A stretch of 54,341 nt of DNA from positions 1-54,341 of the forward strand of contig CANTYJ010000042.1 in NCBI GenBank assembly GCA_947854175.1. Direction: 5' to 3'. The position numbers and the translations under genes were made by a program. Positions 19,772-29,177 of this stretch are shown in pieces (position 1 is the stretch's first letter; each line of letters opens with the position of its first letter). Source of the stretch: an uncultured Turicimonas sp. (GTDB taxonomy: Bacteria; Pseudomonadota; Gammaproteobacteria; Burkholderiales; Burkholderiaceae_F). The notes under the pieces are model-generated. The model made no database searches, was not told the DNA's origin, and saw only the letters and a list, made by a program, of their open reading frames with translations.

Positions 19772-19930
19772 TTGACATCCTCCTCTTCTAAATGAAGAGG
19801 ATTCCAAGCCACTACTACAACAGCCGTAACCCATTGTTGTAGAGGGGTTCTTTGGGTTCGTGCTGGCAACGGCCTTACTGTACCGTTCATGTACAGCTTT
19901 GATCTACTTTACAAAAACGGATTCTTCTAT
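19772..19930 (-). mobile_element. Solo IS200/IS605-type right end with omega-RNA-like structure
   Basis: On the minus strand the segment ends with an 8-bp stem TCCTCTTC-ATTTA-GAAGAGGA followed by GGATGTCAA, as in the right ends of IS605/IS1341-type elements that carry tnpB. Upstream lies a second perfect stem CTACAACA/TGTTGTAG (19842-19815) and a smaller AACGG/CCGTT stem, which together resemble the scaffold of the TnpB guide (omega) RNA. No tnpB or tnpA is present: beyond 19940 comes a separate hairpin and then the glycerate kinase gene. A short reading frame, ERYSKAVASTNPKNPSTTMG, could be a relic of the TnpB C-terminus. The rest of the 19605-20005 gap holds only the purL leader and the hairpin at 19971. 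Confidence 0.6.
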
Positions 19931-19970
19931 TTGAACTGAGGCACGGATTTCGTGGATCGGAGACTGATAG

Positions 19971-19999
19971 CAGAAAGTCCGGGGTTCCCGGACTTTCTG
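19971..19999. terminator. Perfect 13-bp hairpin after the glycerate kinase gene
   Basis: CAGAAAGTCCGGG and its exact complement are separated by only GTT. It lies 7 bp beyond the stop of the minus-strand glycerate kinase gene. Neither side has a strong T-run, so it is a probable but non-classical terminator, or an RNA-stabilising end. Confidence 0.5.
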
Positions 20000-20005
20000 T
20001 TTGGA

Positions 20006-21295
20006 TTAAGGAATCAAAATTGCTCGGTAATCATTGATATTTGTTCTTGTCGGACCCGTATCAACGGAATCTCCCAAAACTTTAAAGAACTCATGGGCAT
20101 TATGTTCGCGTAGATATTTTTCAACATCTAAGCGTTGCTCGGCGGCCCGTTTCAATGTATCCGGCTTAAGCATTGCGCCGGCAGACTCTCCGTTTCCATC
20201 AACACCATCTGTGTCAGCCGCCAAAGCGTAAATAGAATCGGTTTGAAGTTCATGTGCCAAGGCCAGGAGGAACTCAGAGCATGGTCCGCCTTTGCCAATT
20301 CTGCCTTTATCCAACGTGACAGTACATTCCCCGCCGGAAAGAAGAACGACGGGTTTACGTCTTGGTTTAGAGCACTCGAGTCGAACTTTTCTGGAAACCT
20401 GTAAAGCCACTGATTTTGCCTCTCCGGTAATTTCGTCCCCGATAATAACAGGGCGCATACCGTTTTCTTTAAAGAATGCAGCTGCGGCCTGCAATCCTTT
20501 AAAGGAATTGGCAATAATCTTATTTTTGACGCTCCGCATTCTGACATCGCCAATCTTCGGTGTTTCCTCAATGGCTCCTCTGGCGCCGTTTCTTAAATGT
20601 TCAAGGATTGCTTTTGGCGTATCTACTTTGGCTTGACTTAAGTACCATAGCGCGTCGGCATAAGTGGAAAAATCTTCAGCGCATGGACCTGAAGCGATAT
20701 CCGACGGATTGTCTCCAACTACGTCAGAAATGATCAGTGCAAGCACATCAGCGCCACGTGCTCTTGCTGCCAAAGCCAACCTTCCGCCTTTAATTTGTGA
20801 AACGTGTTTTCTGACAGCATTGATATGTTCAATAGATGTACCGGCCTTTAAAAGATCTTCTGTGACCTTACGTATATCTTCAATCGAAACAGACTCAACC
20901 GGCAAACTTAAAAGTGAAGAACCGCCTCCGGAAATCAGTGCAAGCAACAAATCTCCTTCTTTCAGTTTTTCGACTTGTTTCATCATTAGATCAGTTGCAT
21001 AAAGATTTGTCTCATCCGGTATAGGATAAGAGGCTTCGAGCACTTTAATCTTTTCTGTTTTTTCACTGTGGCCATGACGCGTAATGACGACACCGGTGAG
21101 ATCTTTTTCCGGCCATGCCTTTTCCACAGCAGCGGCCATACTGGCAGCAGCCTTACCTGCTCCCACTACAACAACATTCCCTTCAAAGCCAACAGGAACG
21201 TGGGGAGCAACCACTTTATGAGGATCTGCAGCATCGATTGCCGCATAAAATGAATCCATCAAAAGCTTTTCAAATTTATCTTCTTCTTTCGTCAA
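20006..21295 (-). CDS. Glycerate 2-kinase (GckA/TtuD, MOFRL family)
   Basis: Phosphorylates D-glycerate to 2-phosphoglycerate, feeding tartronate/glyoxylate or serine-derived carbon into lower glycolysis. 429 residues with the N-terminal DUF4147 domain (VVVGAGKAAASMAAAVE near residue 43, ALISGGGSSLLSLP near residue 120, INAVRKHVSQIKGGRLA near residue 158) and the C-terminal MOFRL domain (LSGGECTVTLD, then ALAADTDGVDGNGESAGA near residue 356). The TTG at 21295, with GAGG just upstream, gives a 20-bp overlap with uvrA. An ATG at 21259 is the alternative. The unusual partnership with uvrA suggests only shared transcription. Confidence 0.88.
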   Translation of the reverse strand: MTKEEDKFEKLLMDSFYAAIDAADPHKVVAPHVPVGFEGNVVVVGAGKAAASMAAAVEKAWPEKDLTGVVITRHGHSEKTEKIKVLEASYPIPDETNLYATDLMMKQVEKLKEGDLLLALISGGGSSLLSLPVESVSIEDIRKVTEDLLKAGTSIEHINAVRKHVSQIKGGRLALAARARGADVLALIISDVVGDNPSDIASGPCAEDFSTYADALWYLSQAKVDTPKAILEHLRNGARGAIEETPKIGDVRMRSVKNKIIANSFKGLQAAAAFFKENGMRPVIIGDEITGEAKSVALQVSRKVRLECSKPRRKPVVLLSGGECTVTLDKGRIGKGGPCSEFLLALAHELQTDSIYALAADTDGVDGNGESAGAMLKPDTLKRAAEQRLDVEKYLREHNAHEFFKVLGDSVDTGPTRTNINDYRAILIP

Positions 21296-24131
21296 GGGAA
21301 CCTCTTCTTTCTTTTAAGTTTCCTAGATATTTACCTGTTACGCTAGAGGGGATTTCTCCTAGAGTTTCCGGAGTGCCCACCGCAACAACCCTACCGCCTT
21401 CATAGCCGCCTCGGGGACCTATATCGATTATCCAATCAGCGGCTCTGACAACTTCCAGGTTATGTTCAATAATTAGTAAAGTATTACCTTCTTTTTTTAA
21501 TTTTTCAAGTACTGCCAATAACATATCGACATCGTGGAAATGCAAACCTGTCGTTGGCTCGTCTAAAACGTATAACGTTTTACCCGTTGATTTTCTTGCC
21601 AGCTCTAATGCTAACTTAATCCGCTGAGCTTCACCACCCGACAATGTCGTTGCACTTTGTCCAAGTTTGATATATCCAAGTCCGACATCCCGCAGAGTTA
21701 TAAGCTTTTTCGAGATTGAAGGTACCGTTTCAAAGACGTTTATAGCCTCGTCAACTGTCAAATCAAGAACCTGAGCAATGTTGAGTCCTTTGTACAGAAC
21801 GTCAAGTGTTTCTCTGTTATACCTAGTTCCATGACAATGGTCACAAGGCACATACATGTCCGGAAGAAAATTCATCTCGACTTTAACAAGCCCTTCGCCT
21901 TCACAGGCCTCGCACCGTCCGCCTTTAACATTAAAGGAGAATCTGTTCGCCCCATAACCTCTTTCACGAGCAACCGGCATTTCTGCGAACAACTCTCTGA
22001 TTGGAGAAAAAATTCCACAATACGTTGCAGGATTCGAGCGAGGCGTCTTCCCTATGGGACTCTGATCAACATGAATTACTTTATCAAAGTTATCAAGCCC
22101 CTCGATGGACTTAAACGGCAGATAAGTTTTTTTAGCACGATTTAACTCGTTTGCTGCATAGTTGTACAAAGTTTCGTTCACTAGGGTCGACTTTCCTGAA
22201 CCGGAAATTCCTGTAACGACTGTCATTAAACCGACCGGGATATCTACGTCAACATTTTTTAAGTTGTGTCCGGAAGCTCCGCGAATTTTTATAAATTTAT
22301 CTCCCGGTTTCTTTTTTACCGGAATTCTTACCGACAACTCTCCGTTAAGATATTTTCCGGTTAAAGAATTCGGATTTTTTTGAATTTCCTCCGGGGTTCC
22401 TGCTGCGGTAACTTCACCTCCGTGAACTCCGGCTCCGGGTCCCATATCAACGACATAGTCAGCTTCTCTTATAGTATCTTCATCATGCTCAACGACAATA
22501 ACGGTATTTCCAAGATCCCGAAGTTCTTTAAGAGTTTGGATCAGCATATCGTTATCACACTGATGTAGTCCAATAGACGGTTCATCAAGGACATACATGA
22601 CACCTGATAATTGTGAGCCTATTTGACCTGCAAGACGGATTCGTTGGGCCTCACCGCCAGATAATGTTGCTGTCGGACGCCCTAATGTCAAGTAGGACAA
22701 GCCGACATTAATCAAAAATTGGATCCTGTTTTCTATTTCAATAATTAACTTACTTCCGATTTCAGCTTTGGCTCCGGACAGTTCCAGTTCTTTGAAATAC
22801 TTTAAAGCATCTTTTAATTGCATTTCAGTGATTTCAAAGATGGTCTTTTTCTGAGGACCACTGCCAATCTTGACGTGAGAAGAAGCGAGGTTCAGCCGAC
22901 TGCCGCAACAGGCTGAACAGGTTTTTAAGACTCTATATTTGGAATATTCTGTTTTGACAGCTTCATTTGTCGTTGTTTCAAATCTTCTTTTTGTAATCGG
23001 TACAACGCCTTCAAATTTCTGCTCTCTGACAATCTCTTTACCATCCTCACCGACAAATTTAAGAGATATTTCTTCTTTGCCTGATCCGTAAAGAATGATG
23101 TTTTTCTGAAGTTCAGACAGCCGATTCCATGGCTTAGTTAGAGGAATATCAAATTTTTGAGCAACGGCTTCTATCAGTTGGAAGTTATATGGATTTCTTG
23201 GACCCCAGCCTTCAATTACTCCTTCTGCCAATGACATTTCAGGAAGAAGAACAAATTTTTCTGCTTCAAACTCTTCGGCTAAACCTAACCCTCCGCATGC
23301 CTGACAAGCTCCGGCCGGGTTATTGAATGAAAACATGTTCGGTTCAAGCTTGTCGACGGTAAATCCACAATCCGGACAGGCATATTTATTGGTGTACCTT
23401 TCCGTCTGGTGAGAATCCATATCCTCAATCACGACCATTCCGTCACCAATTAACATTGCTGTTTCTACAGACTCAGCCAAACGCTGTCTAATGTCTGTAC
23501 GAATTTTCAGGCGATCCACAATGACATCGAGCTGATAAGCCTCAGCCTCGTTCATCGGAGGCTCATCGGGGGCCGTAAGAATTTCTCCGTTTAATTTAAA
23601 TCTTGTAAACCCTCTGCTTTGAAGATCTTCAATTTTCTTTTTGATGACTAGGGGCGTATCTCTGCAGATTGGCGCTTCAATCATCAGTTTGCTCTCCGGC
23701 TGCTTTTCTTTAAGGATTGTCTCAACAATTTCCGTGACGGAGTAGGCAGTTAAAGCAACCCCGTGTTCCGGACAATGCGGAGTCCCTATACGAGCAAAAA
23801 GAAGACGAAGATAGTCGTAAATTTCTGTGATGGTTCCAACCGTAGAACGTGGATTTTTGTTTGTACTTTTTTGTTCAATAGAAATAGCCGGAGACAAACC
23901 CTCGATGTGGTCAACATCGGGTTTTTCCATTTGTTCCAGAAATTGGCGTGCGTAGGCCGATAAGCTTTCAACATATCTTCTTTGTCCTTCTGCATAAAGA
24001 GTGTCGAAAGCTAATGAACTTTTCCCGGAGCCTGAAAGGCCCGTCATTACAATTAATTTGCCGCGGGGCAGACGAAGATTTACATTCTTTAAGTTATGTG
24101 TTCTAGCGCCCTGTATAACAATATCGTTCAT
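21276..24131 (-). CDS. uvrA: Excinuclease ABC subunit A
   Basis: Damage-recognition ATPase of nucleotide excision repair, 951 residues from the ATG at 24131. The conserved start DIVIQGARTHNLKNVNL follows this ATG directly; another ATG lies 12 bp upstream. Two ABC ATPase modules are visible: Walker A GLSGSGKSSLAFDTLYAEGQ near residue 31 and [16 protein letters not shown] near residue 640, each with an LSGGEAQR signature. Zinc-finger Cys pairs are CPDCGF...CQACGG near residue 250 and CEACEGEG...CDHCHG near residue 740. It is divergent from ssb, as in many proteobacteria, and overlaps the glycerate kinase gene at its 3' end. Confidence 0.98.
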   Translation of the reverse strand: MNDIVIQGARTHNLKNVNLRLPRGKLIVMTGLSGSGKSSLAFDTLYAEGQRRYVESLSAYARQFLEQMEKPDVDHIEGLSPAISIEQKSTNKNPRSTVGTITEIYDYLRLLFARIGTPHCPEHGVALTAYSVTEIVETILKEKQPESKLMIEAPICRDTPLVIKKKIEDLQSRGFTRFKLNGEILTAPDEPPMNEAEAYQLDVIVDRLKIRTDIRQRLAESVETAMLIGDGMVVIEDMDSHQTERYTNKYACPDCGFTVDKLEPNMFSFNNPAGACQACGGLGLAEEFEAEKFVLLPEMSLAEGVIEGWGPRNPYNFQLIEAVAQKFDIPLTKPWNRLSELQKNIILYGSGKEEISLKFVGEDGKEIVREQKFEGVVPITKRRFETTTNEAVKTEYSKYRVLKTCSACCGSRLNLASSHVKIGSGPQKKTIFEITEMQLKDALKYFKELELSGAKAEIGSKLIIEIENRIQFLINVGLSYLTLGRPTATLSGGEAQRIRLAGQIGSQLSGVMYVLDEPSIGLHQCDNDMLIQTLKELRDLGNTVIVVEHDEDTIREADYVVDMGPGAGVHGGEVTAAGTPEEIQKNPNSLTGKYLNGELSVRIPVKKKPGDKFIKIRGASGHNLKNVDVDIPVGLMTVVTGISGSGKSTLVNETLYNYAANELNRAKKTYLPFKSIEGLDNFDKVIHVDQSPIGKTPRSNPATYCGIFSPIRELFAEMPVARERGYGANRFSFNVKGGRCEACEGEGLVKVEMNFLPDMYVPCDHCHGTRYNRETLDVLYKGLNIAQVLDLTVDEAINVFETVPSISKKLITLRDVGLGYIKLGQSATTLSGGEAQRIKLALELARKSTGKTLYVLDEPTTGLHFHDVDMLLAVLEKLKKEGNTLLIIEHNLEVVRAADWIIDIGPRGGYEGGRVVAVGTPETLGEIPSSVTGKYLGNLKERRGSLDERRR

Positions 24132-24223
24132 ATTTCTCACCATGCGACATGAAACTATACATTTATTTGTTCTCTTTGTCAGATCAAACCCATCTTCTTC
24201 TATTTTTTCAATTAGTTAACCCG

Positions 24224-24271
24224 ACACATGACAAGGATAAAATCAATAATTCCATGATTTTTGACATGTGT
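24224..24271. promoter_or_regulatory. Composite inverted repeat in the uvrA-ssb control region
   Basis: Outer arms ACACATG (24224-24230) and CATGTGT (24265-24271) enclose inner arms AAAATCA (24239-24245) and TGATTTT (24255-24261) around a 9-base centre. The right outer arm overlaps TTGACA, a candidate -35 for ssb. No classical LexA box CTGT-N8-ACAG is present. It could be an operator or a hairpin; function unknown. Confidence 0.4.
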
Positions 24272-24338
24272 TATCAGCTTTAATTTTTTGTCGGTCTGTT
24301 AGAATGTCCGAATTAATTTTAAAAATGCTGGAAGAATA

Positions 24339-24881
24339 ATGGCCTCTCTAAATAAAGTAATGATCATCGGTTTCTTAGGAAGAGATCCGGAAACTCGTTT
24401 TACTACTGAAGGTGGTCTGCAAATCACTAACATTACTGTTGCTACGACTCGCAGTTATAGAAATCAGACCTCAGGACAAATGATTGAAGAAACTGAATGG
24501 CACCGTATTGTTTTCTTTGGTAAAAGCGCAGAAACCATCCAAAGATACCTGAAAAAAGGCTCCCAAGTCTATGTTGAGGGAAGACTTCGTACAAGAAAAT
24601 GGGAAAAAGATGGTGTTACTCATTACACCACTGAAATCATGGGTGAAAACTTCCAGTTTCTTGACCGGAAATCTGACTCCGCACCCGGCTCTTTCGCTCC
24701 CGCTGATGAGTACGCTAGTGAAGTTTCAAGCTTTGCTTCTCAGAATCCAAGAACAGCTCCTCAGCAACATCAGCAGTCTTTTGAAAAACCTGTCGCTCCC
24801 GCACAGTCTCGTCCGTACAATCAACCGACTGCTGCTCCTTCTCCAGAGCCTTTTGAAAGTGAAGAGGATATTCCTTTCTAA
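24339..24881 (+). CDS. ssb: Single-stranded DNA-binding protein
   Basis: Homotetrameric SSB of 180 residues. The N-terminal OB fold occupies about residues 1-110 ([55 protein letters not shown]). A Gln/Pro/Ser-rich flexible linker follows. The C-terminal tail ends EEDIPF, close to the DDDIPF that recruits partner proteins. GGAAG lies 6 bases before the ATG. Divergent from uvrA, and followed by a terminator hairpin at 24907. Confidence 0.97.
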   Translation: MASLNKVMIIGFLGRDPETRFTTEGGLQITNITVATTRSYRNQTSGQMIEETEWHRIVFFGKSAETIQRYLKKGSQVYVEGRLRTRKWEKDGVTHYTTEIMGENFQFLDRKSDSAPGSFAPADEYASEVSSFASQNPRTAPQQHQQSFEKPVAPAQSRPYNQPTAAPSPEPFESEEDIPF

Positions 24882-24906
24882 GGTCCGTAAAATTCATTCT
24901 TTCAAG

Positions 24907-24941
24907 GAAGCCGCGCTTAATAGTTCGGCTTCTTTAATTTT
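24907..24941 (+). terminator. Terminator after ssb
   Basis: GAAGCCG pairs with CGGCTTC around a 12-base loop, followed by TTTAATTTT. It overlaps the stop codon of the convergent EamA gene and may act in both directions. Confidence 0.65.
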
Positions 24942-25884
24942 GAGCTCTTACTCTCCTGGGCCGGTTGTTGCCTAACGAAAGAATAATGACATTGGCGAGC
25001 ACCATCGCAATTCCAAGGCACTCTAAAACTCCAAGACGTAATCCCAAGAACCAGACACCGAACAAAAAAGCTGACAAAGGCTCAAGGCATACAACCAAGC
25101 CTGCGACTACCGGTGATAGATATTTGAGGCTTTCGAGATATAGCCAAAAGGCAGCTACAGTTCCAAAAACAACAATAAAAGCAAATGCCAAAAAGTCTGC
25201 GGCTGTGAAAGTCGAAAGTATCTTCCATGGTTGAGCCAGAATAAAGCCGACAATTCCTCCACAAAGGATTCCCCAACTTACAACAGGAATGACACTCCAA
25301 CGGTCAATAAGTTTCTTTGGTTGAATAGAGTAAATGACAGCCGCGACGGCTGAGCAAAGTCCCCAAAATACTGCATTCCAATTGAGTTCAAAGGAAGAAA
25401 GATCGCCTTTGGAGACAATTAAAAACACTCCGATAAAAGCTAATGCACAACAAAACAATTCTTTACCGGTTAATTTTTTTCTCCCGGTAAGCATTAAATA
25501 AAAACCGGCCAGAAGAGGCACCAGTCCCAAAAAAATGGCTGCAGTTCCGGCGTTTGAATAATACAGAGCTATGAAAAAGGTTAAATGCGCACAAAGCACT
25601 TCGATTCCGCTAAGCCCAATTCCAAGAAGTGATTTAGGAGAGGAAAAAGGAGCCAATAAGACTTTCCTGGCAACAATAAAGTTTAAAAGTATCAGCAACA
25701 AACCGGCTGCCAAAAGTCTTAGTCCGACCAACTGCAATGGTTCAACCGCTGTATTCTCAAATAGATATTGAACGGCAATTCCCATTGCTCCCCAAAAAAC
25801 AGAAGCAATTGAGGCTAACAATATTCCATAAAGCGTCCGGTTAACACCTCTGGCGGGCGCAACTGCATCTTCAACAGAGTTCAT
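24934..25884 (-). CDS. EamA/DMT-family transporter
   Basis: A 316-residue inner-membrane protein with ten hydrophobic helices in two EamA repeats (about residues 15-150 and 165-300), as in drug/metabolite transporters of the RhaT/YdcZ-like group. Typical stretches are FYSNAGTAAIFLGLVPLLAG-like (residue near 108) and the second-repeat equivalent YLSPVVAGLVVCLEPLSAFL near residue 255. The substrate cannot be inferred. Stands alone between ssb and the exporter operon. Confidence 0.88.
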   Translation of the reverse strand: MNSVEDAVAPARGVNRTLYGILLASIASVFWGAMGIAVQYLFENTAVEPLQLVGLRLLAAGLLLILLNFIVARKVLLAPFSSPKSLLGIGLSGIEVLCAHLTFFIALYYSNAGTAAIFLGLVPLLAGFYLMLTGRKKLTGKELFCCALAFIGVFLIVSKGDLSSFELNWNAVFWGLCSAVAAVIYSIQPKKLIDRWSVIPVVSWGILCGGIVGFILAQPWKILSTFTAADFLAFAFIVVFGTVAAFWLYLESLKYLSPVVAGLVVCLEPLSAFLFGVWFLGLRLGVLECLGIAMVLANVIILSLGNNRPRRVRAQN

Positions 25885-25978
25885 AAAGCCATTTCTTGGA
25901 ATTTAGATTAATTATTTAACGACCTATGGCCAAATATTTTGTCTCAAAAATCTTCCAAATAACGAAACGGCCTTTAAG

Positions 25979-27184
25979 TTATTCGTGTCTGACGGCTTCG
26001 ATCGGATCTAATTTGGCTGCTCGTCGCGCAGGGAAGTAACCAAAAATCACTCCAATTAAGGCGGCAAAGCCAAAAGCCAGCAAGTTAATAAACGGATCAA
26101 ACTTAAACGGAACCTGCATATATGACGTTATTACAACAGAGGCTCCTAATGCTAGAACCACCCCTATCAAACCACCCAGACATGCCAACATAATGGATTC
26201 AATAAGAAATTGAAGAAGAACCTCTTTTTCTGTTGCTCCGATTGCAAGACGGATACCGATTTCTCTCGTTCTCTCAGTGACACTCACTAGCATGATATTC
26301 ATAATTCCGATTCCGCCAACGAGCAAACTAACTGCAGCAACTGCACCGAGGAGCATCGTCATAACTTCACTGGTTTTAGAAATCGTATTAATCAGCTCTG
26401 AAGTATCTAACACATTGAAGTTATCCGGATCACCTGAAGACAACGAGCGACGTTCTCTCAAAAGCAGGCGCACTCCTTGCTTTACGCGCTCAATATCACT
26501 ATGCGGTTCAATGGCAACCGTTATTAACGGAACGCGGATATTGCCGCTTATGCGTCTCTGGAAGGTATTCAGAGGGATAACGATTACGTCATCTTTGTCT
26601 TGGCCGAATCCGCTTTGCCCTTTGAGATCAAGAACTCCGACTACGTTACATGAAAAACCTTTAACGCGAATCATCTTTCCGAGAATTGGCTCACCATCAA
26701 AAAGTTCTTTCTGTAAAGTTTGTCCGACGACACAGACTGCACTTCCCGCTCTTACCTCTGACGGTTCAAAAAACCGTCCTTCCTTTAATGTGAGATTATT
26801 TACATCAAAATACGAGTTTGTTGAACCAACGACTGTGGTTTGCCAATTCTTACCGTTTGCCACAACAACAATCGAAGAGGTCCTCGAAGGAGCTACGGCA
26901 CGGATACCAGCAATCTGATCCCGGATAGCGGCCGCATCAGACTCTTTAAATGAAGGTGCACCAATAGATTGTCCGGGTCCCATTCTTTGTCCCGGGCGAA
27001 TCATCAAAGAATCCGAGCCGAGGGAGGCGATTTGATCACGAACCTGCTGAGTTGCTCCATTACCAATCGTGACCATTGTAATAACGGCAGCTACACCAAT
27101 CACAATACCGAGCACTGTCAGCATCGATCTCAATGGATTTCTAAATATCTGACGAAGAGCCAGTAAGAGTGCATTTCCAATCAT
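25979..27184 (-). CDS. MacB-like ABC exporter permease
   Basis: FtsX/MacB-type permease of 401 residues. One N-terminal transmembrane helix (about 18-40, with SMLTVLGIVIGVAAVITMVT) is followed by a large periplasmic MacB_PCD domain (about 45-270). Three C-terminal helices lie at about 277-302, 325-352 and 363-385, with the cytoplasmic loop VTERTREIGIRLAIGATE between the first two. It ends in LDPIEAVRHE, as usual for the family. The start overlaps the upstream ATPase stop by 4 bp. In E. coli MacB the permease and ATPase are fused; here they are separate genes. Confidence 0.92.
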   Translation of the reverse strand: MIGNALLLALRQIFRNPLRSMLTVLGIVIGVAAVITMVTIGNGATQQVRDQIASLGSDSLMIRPGQRMGPGQSIGAPSFKESDAAAIRDQIAGIRAVAPSRTSSIVVVANGKNWQTTVVGSTNSYFDVNNLTLKEGRFFEPSEVRAGSAVCVVGQTLQKELFDGEPILGKMIRVKGFSCNVVGVLDLKGQSGFGQDKDDVIVIPLNTFQRRISGNIRVPLITVAIEPHSDIERVKQGVRLLLRERRSLSSGDPDNFNVLDTSELINTISKTSEVMTMLLGAVAAVSLLVGGIGIMNIMLVSVTERTREIGIRLAIGATEKEVLLQFLIESIMLACLGGLIGVVLALGASVVITSYMQVPFKFDPFINLLAFGFAALIGVIFGYFPARRAAKLDPIEAVRHE

Positions 27185-27888
27185 AAAACAGAGCCTCCGG
27201 TATCCGAAGCAATATAACCGTCGACAAAATGAACTTTTCTTTTTGCATATTCGGCCATATCCGGTTCATGCGTGACTAAAGCGACTGTTATTTTTTCTTC
27301 CTCATTGAGTTGTTGCAACAGCTCCATAATTTCAACACTCCGGTGAGAATCCAGAGAACCGGTCGGCTCATCGGCGAGCAATAGCTTCGGGTGAGTCACT
27401 ATCGCCCGGGCTATTGCCACGCGCTGCTGTTGACCTCCTGAAAGCTCTGCCGGTGTGTGTTCCTTCCATTTCGTCAGACCTACTTTTTCCAGAGCCAATA
27501 GAGCAGCTTCTCTTCTAACTTTGGGAGATTCTCCACGGTACAACAAGGGTAGCTCAACATTTTCCAGAGCACTGGTTCTGGCAAGCAGATTAAACCCCTG
27601 AAAAACAAATCCCAGGTATTTTCTTCTCAACAGAGCTCTTTCGTCCCTTGAGAAATGTTCGACATGGTAGCCATTGAACAAATATTGTCCGGTGGTCGGA
27701 GTATCAAGCGCTCCAATCAGATTCATACAGGTTGATTTTCCTGAACCGCTCGGCCCCATGATAGCTACAAACTCGCCGTCATATATCTTCAAGTTAACAT
27801 TTTGAAGTGCATTGAAAGCGGTCTCACCTGTACCATATCGCTTTCCGATGCCTTTTAGTTCAACAAGCGGAAGCTTCTCGTCAGTCAT
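27181..27888 (-). CDS. MacB/LolD-type ABC exporter ATPase
   Basis: Nucleotide-binding subunit of 235 residues for the adjacent permease. Walker A is GPSGSGKST near residue 45, Q-loop FQGFNLLARTSALENVELPL near residue 95, signature [14 protein letters not shown] near residue 147, Walker B LLLADEPTGSLD near residue 169, and switch His in VTHEPD. The sequence places it in the LolD/MacB/FtsE clade, which works by mechanotransmission rather than direct substrate transport. Its start shares one base with the stop of the membrane-fusion gene. Confidence 0.93.
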   Translation of the reverse strand: MTDEKLPLVELKGIGKRYGTGETAFNALQNVNLKIYDGEFVAIMGPSGSGKSTCMNLIGALDTPTTGQYLFNGYHVEHFSRDERALLRRKYLGFVFQGFNLLARTSALENVELPLLYRGESPKVRREAALLALEKVGLTKWKEHTPAELSGGQQQRVAIARAIVTHPKLLLADEPTGSLDSHRSVEIMELLQQLNEEEKITVALVTHEPDMAEYAKRKVHFVDGYIASDTGGSVL

Positions 27889-29174
27889 TAGGCGCCTCTT
27901 TGCTGGTCGATAATCAATTCGTCTCCGGCCTTAATTTTTCCTTCAACAACCTGTGTCATTCTTCCGTCAGAGACCCCAATAACAATCGGTACGGCAACCG
28001 GTTCTCCATTTTTAAGAATGTAGACGGTTCCGGGTTTATTTGTCATAGAAGAGTTTGAAACGGAGCCCGCAGTTTTGATTCTCTTCTTACCCATGTGCGG
28101 TCCGAAAAGATTGATTGACGGAGCTTGTTTTTCGGCTACCGCGGTAGGCTTAAAGCGAAGTGCCGTATTTGGCACGAGCAATCCGTCTTTAATTGCAACC
28201 GTTAAGATGTTGGCAGTTGCCGTCATACCCGGGCGCAGAGCCAAATCAGGATTTTTGACATTCAAATAAGTGACATAAGTGACTACGTTATCTGTTTTAG
28301 TCGATCCAAACGCTACTTTTGTAATATCGGCCGGAAACTTCTTGTCAGGATAGGCACTCACTGTGAAATAGGCCTTTTGTCCCGGTTTAACAGCTCCAAC
28401 ATCCGCTTCATCCACATTAACCTGCAGTTCAAGTTCTTTCATATCCGTTGCCAACGTAAGCAACTCCACTGCCTGTAAACTTGCTGCCACGGCGTATCCG
28501 GGTTCAACTTTTCTGGTCAGTACAATCCCGTCAATCGGAGCAACTATCTTCGTTTTGGATAAATCTGATTGCGAGGACTTCAAGGCTTCTTCACTATCAA
28601 CTATTCTAGCCTCTGCGCTCAAAATAGAGGCTTCTGCCCGGGCAACCAAAGCTTCCTGGCTCTCTATCTCGGTTTTACTCGGACTCTTTCCTCCGGAGAG
28701 CTTCCGTACTTCATTGAGACGGTTAAGTTTTGCTTTCGCCTCTTTAAAGGTTGCTTTCGCTTCTGCTAATGCAGCTTTGGATAAATCGAGATTGGCTTTA
28801 GCTCTTTCAACAGAGGCCTTTAATTTTGTATCGTCCAATTCAATCAGGACCTCACCTTTTTTGACCTGATCATTAACATCGACATTAACGGCCCGAACGA
28901 TCCCGGACAGTTCACTTCCGATACTCACAGTCCTGACAGGCTGAATGGTTCCGTTTGCAGAAACTTCTACGCCAAGGTTTCCGTTTTCTGCTTTGGTCGT
29001 AACATATGAAATCTTGTTTTCTTTGGAATCCTTATACCAAGTCCATCCACCGTAAAGAGCACCTGCCAAAACAGCCAAAAGCACCCATGAGGTAGCCCGT
29101 TTATAAAAAGGTTTTGTTGCTGCTTCTCCAAGAAGTGCGACGGTATCTTTTTTATTGTTGTCTTTCTGAGTCAT
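27888..29174 (-). CDS. MacA-like membrane-fusion (periplasmic adaptor) protein
   Basis: HlyD/RND-type adaptor of 428 residues. An N-terminal anchor (about residues 28-46, SWVLLAVLAGALYGGWTWY) is followed by a lipoyl-half motif (GTIQPVRTVSIGSELSGIV), and a long alpha-helical hairpin rich in Ala/Lys/Glu (about 112-195). The second lipoyl half (IVAPIDGIVLTRKVEPGYAV) and beta-barrel/MP domains with RPGMTATANI near residue 305 come next. It bridges the inner-membrane MacB-like permease and the outer-membrane channel. An insertion near residue 350 (SINLFGPHMGKKRI) is not typical. 3 bp separate it from the outer-membrane gene. Confidence 0.9.
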   Translation of the reverse strand: MTQKDNNKKDTVALLGEAATKPFYKRATSWVLLAVLAGALYGGWTWYKDSKENKISYVTTKAENGNLGVEVSANGTIQPVRTVSIGSELSGIVRAVNVDVNDQVKKGEVLIELDDTKLKASVERAKANLDLSKAALAEAKATFKEAKAKLNRLNEVRKLSGGKSPSKTEIESQEALVARAEASILSAEARIVDSEEALKSSQSDLSKTKIVAPIDGIVLTRKVEPGYAVAASLQAVELLTLATDMKELELQVNVDEADVGAVKPGQKAYFTVSAYPDKKFPADITKVAFGSTKTDNVVTYVTYLNVKNPDLALRPGMTATANILTVAIKDGLLVPNTALRFKPTAVAEKQAPSINLFGPHMGKKRIKTAGSVSNSSMTNKPGTVYILKNGEPVAVPIVIGVSDGRMTQVVEGKIKAGDELIIDQQRGA

Positions 29175-29177
29175 TTT

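Noticed and set aside
24144..24338. LexA/SOS box upstream of uvrA or ssb
   Set aside because: No CTGT-N8-ACAG-like palindrome. The inverted repeat present has a different sequence, so it is reported only as a structure.
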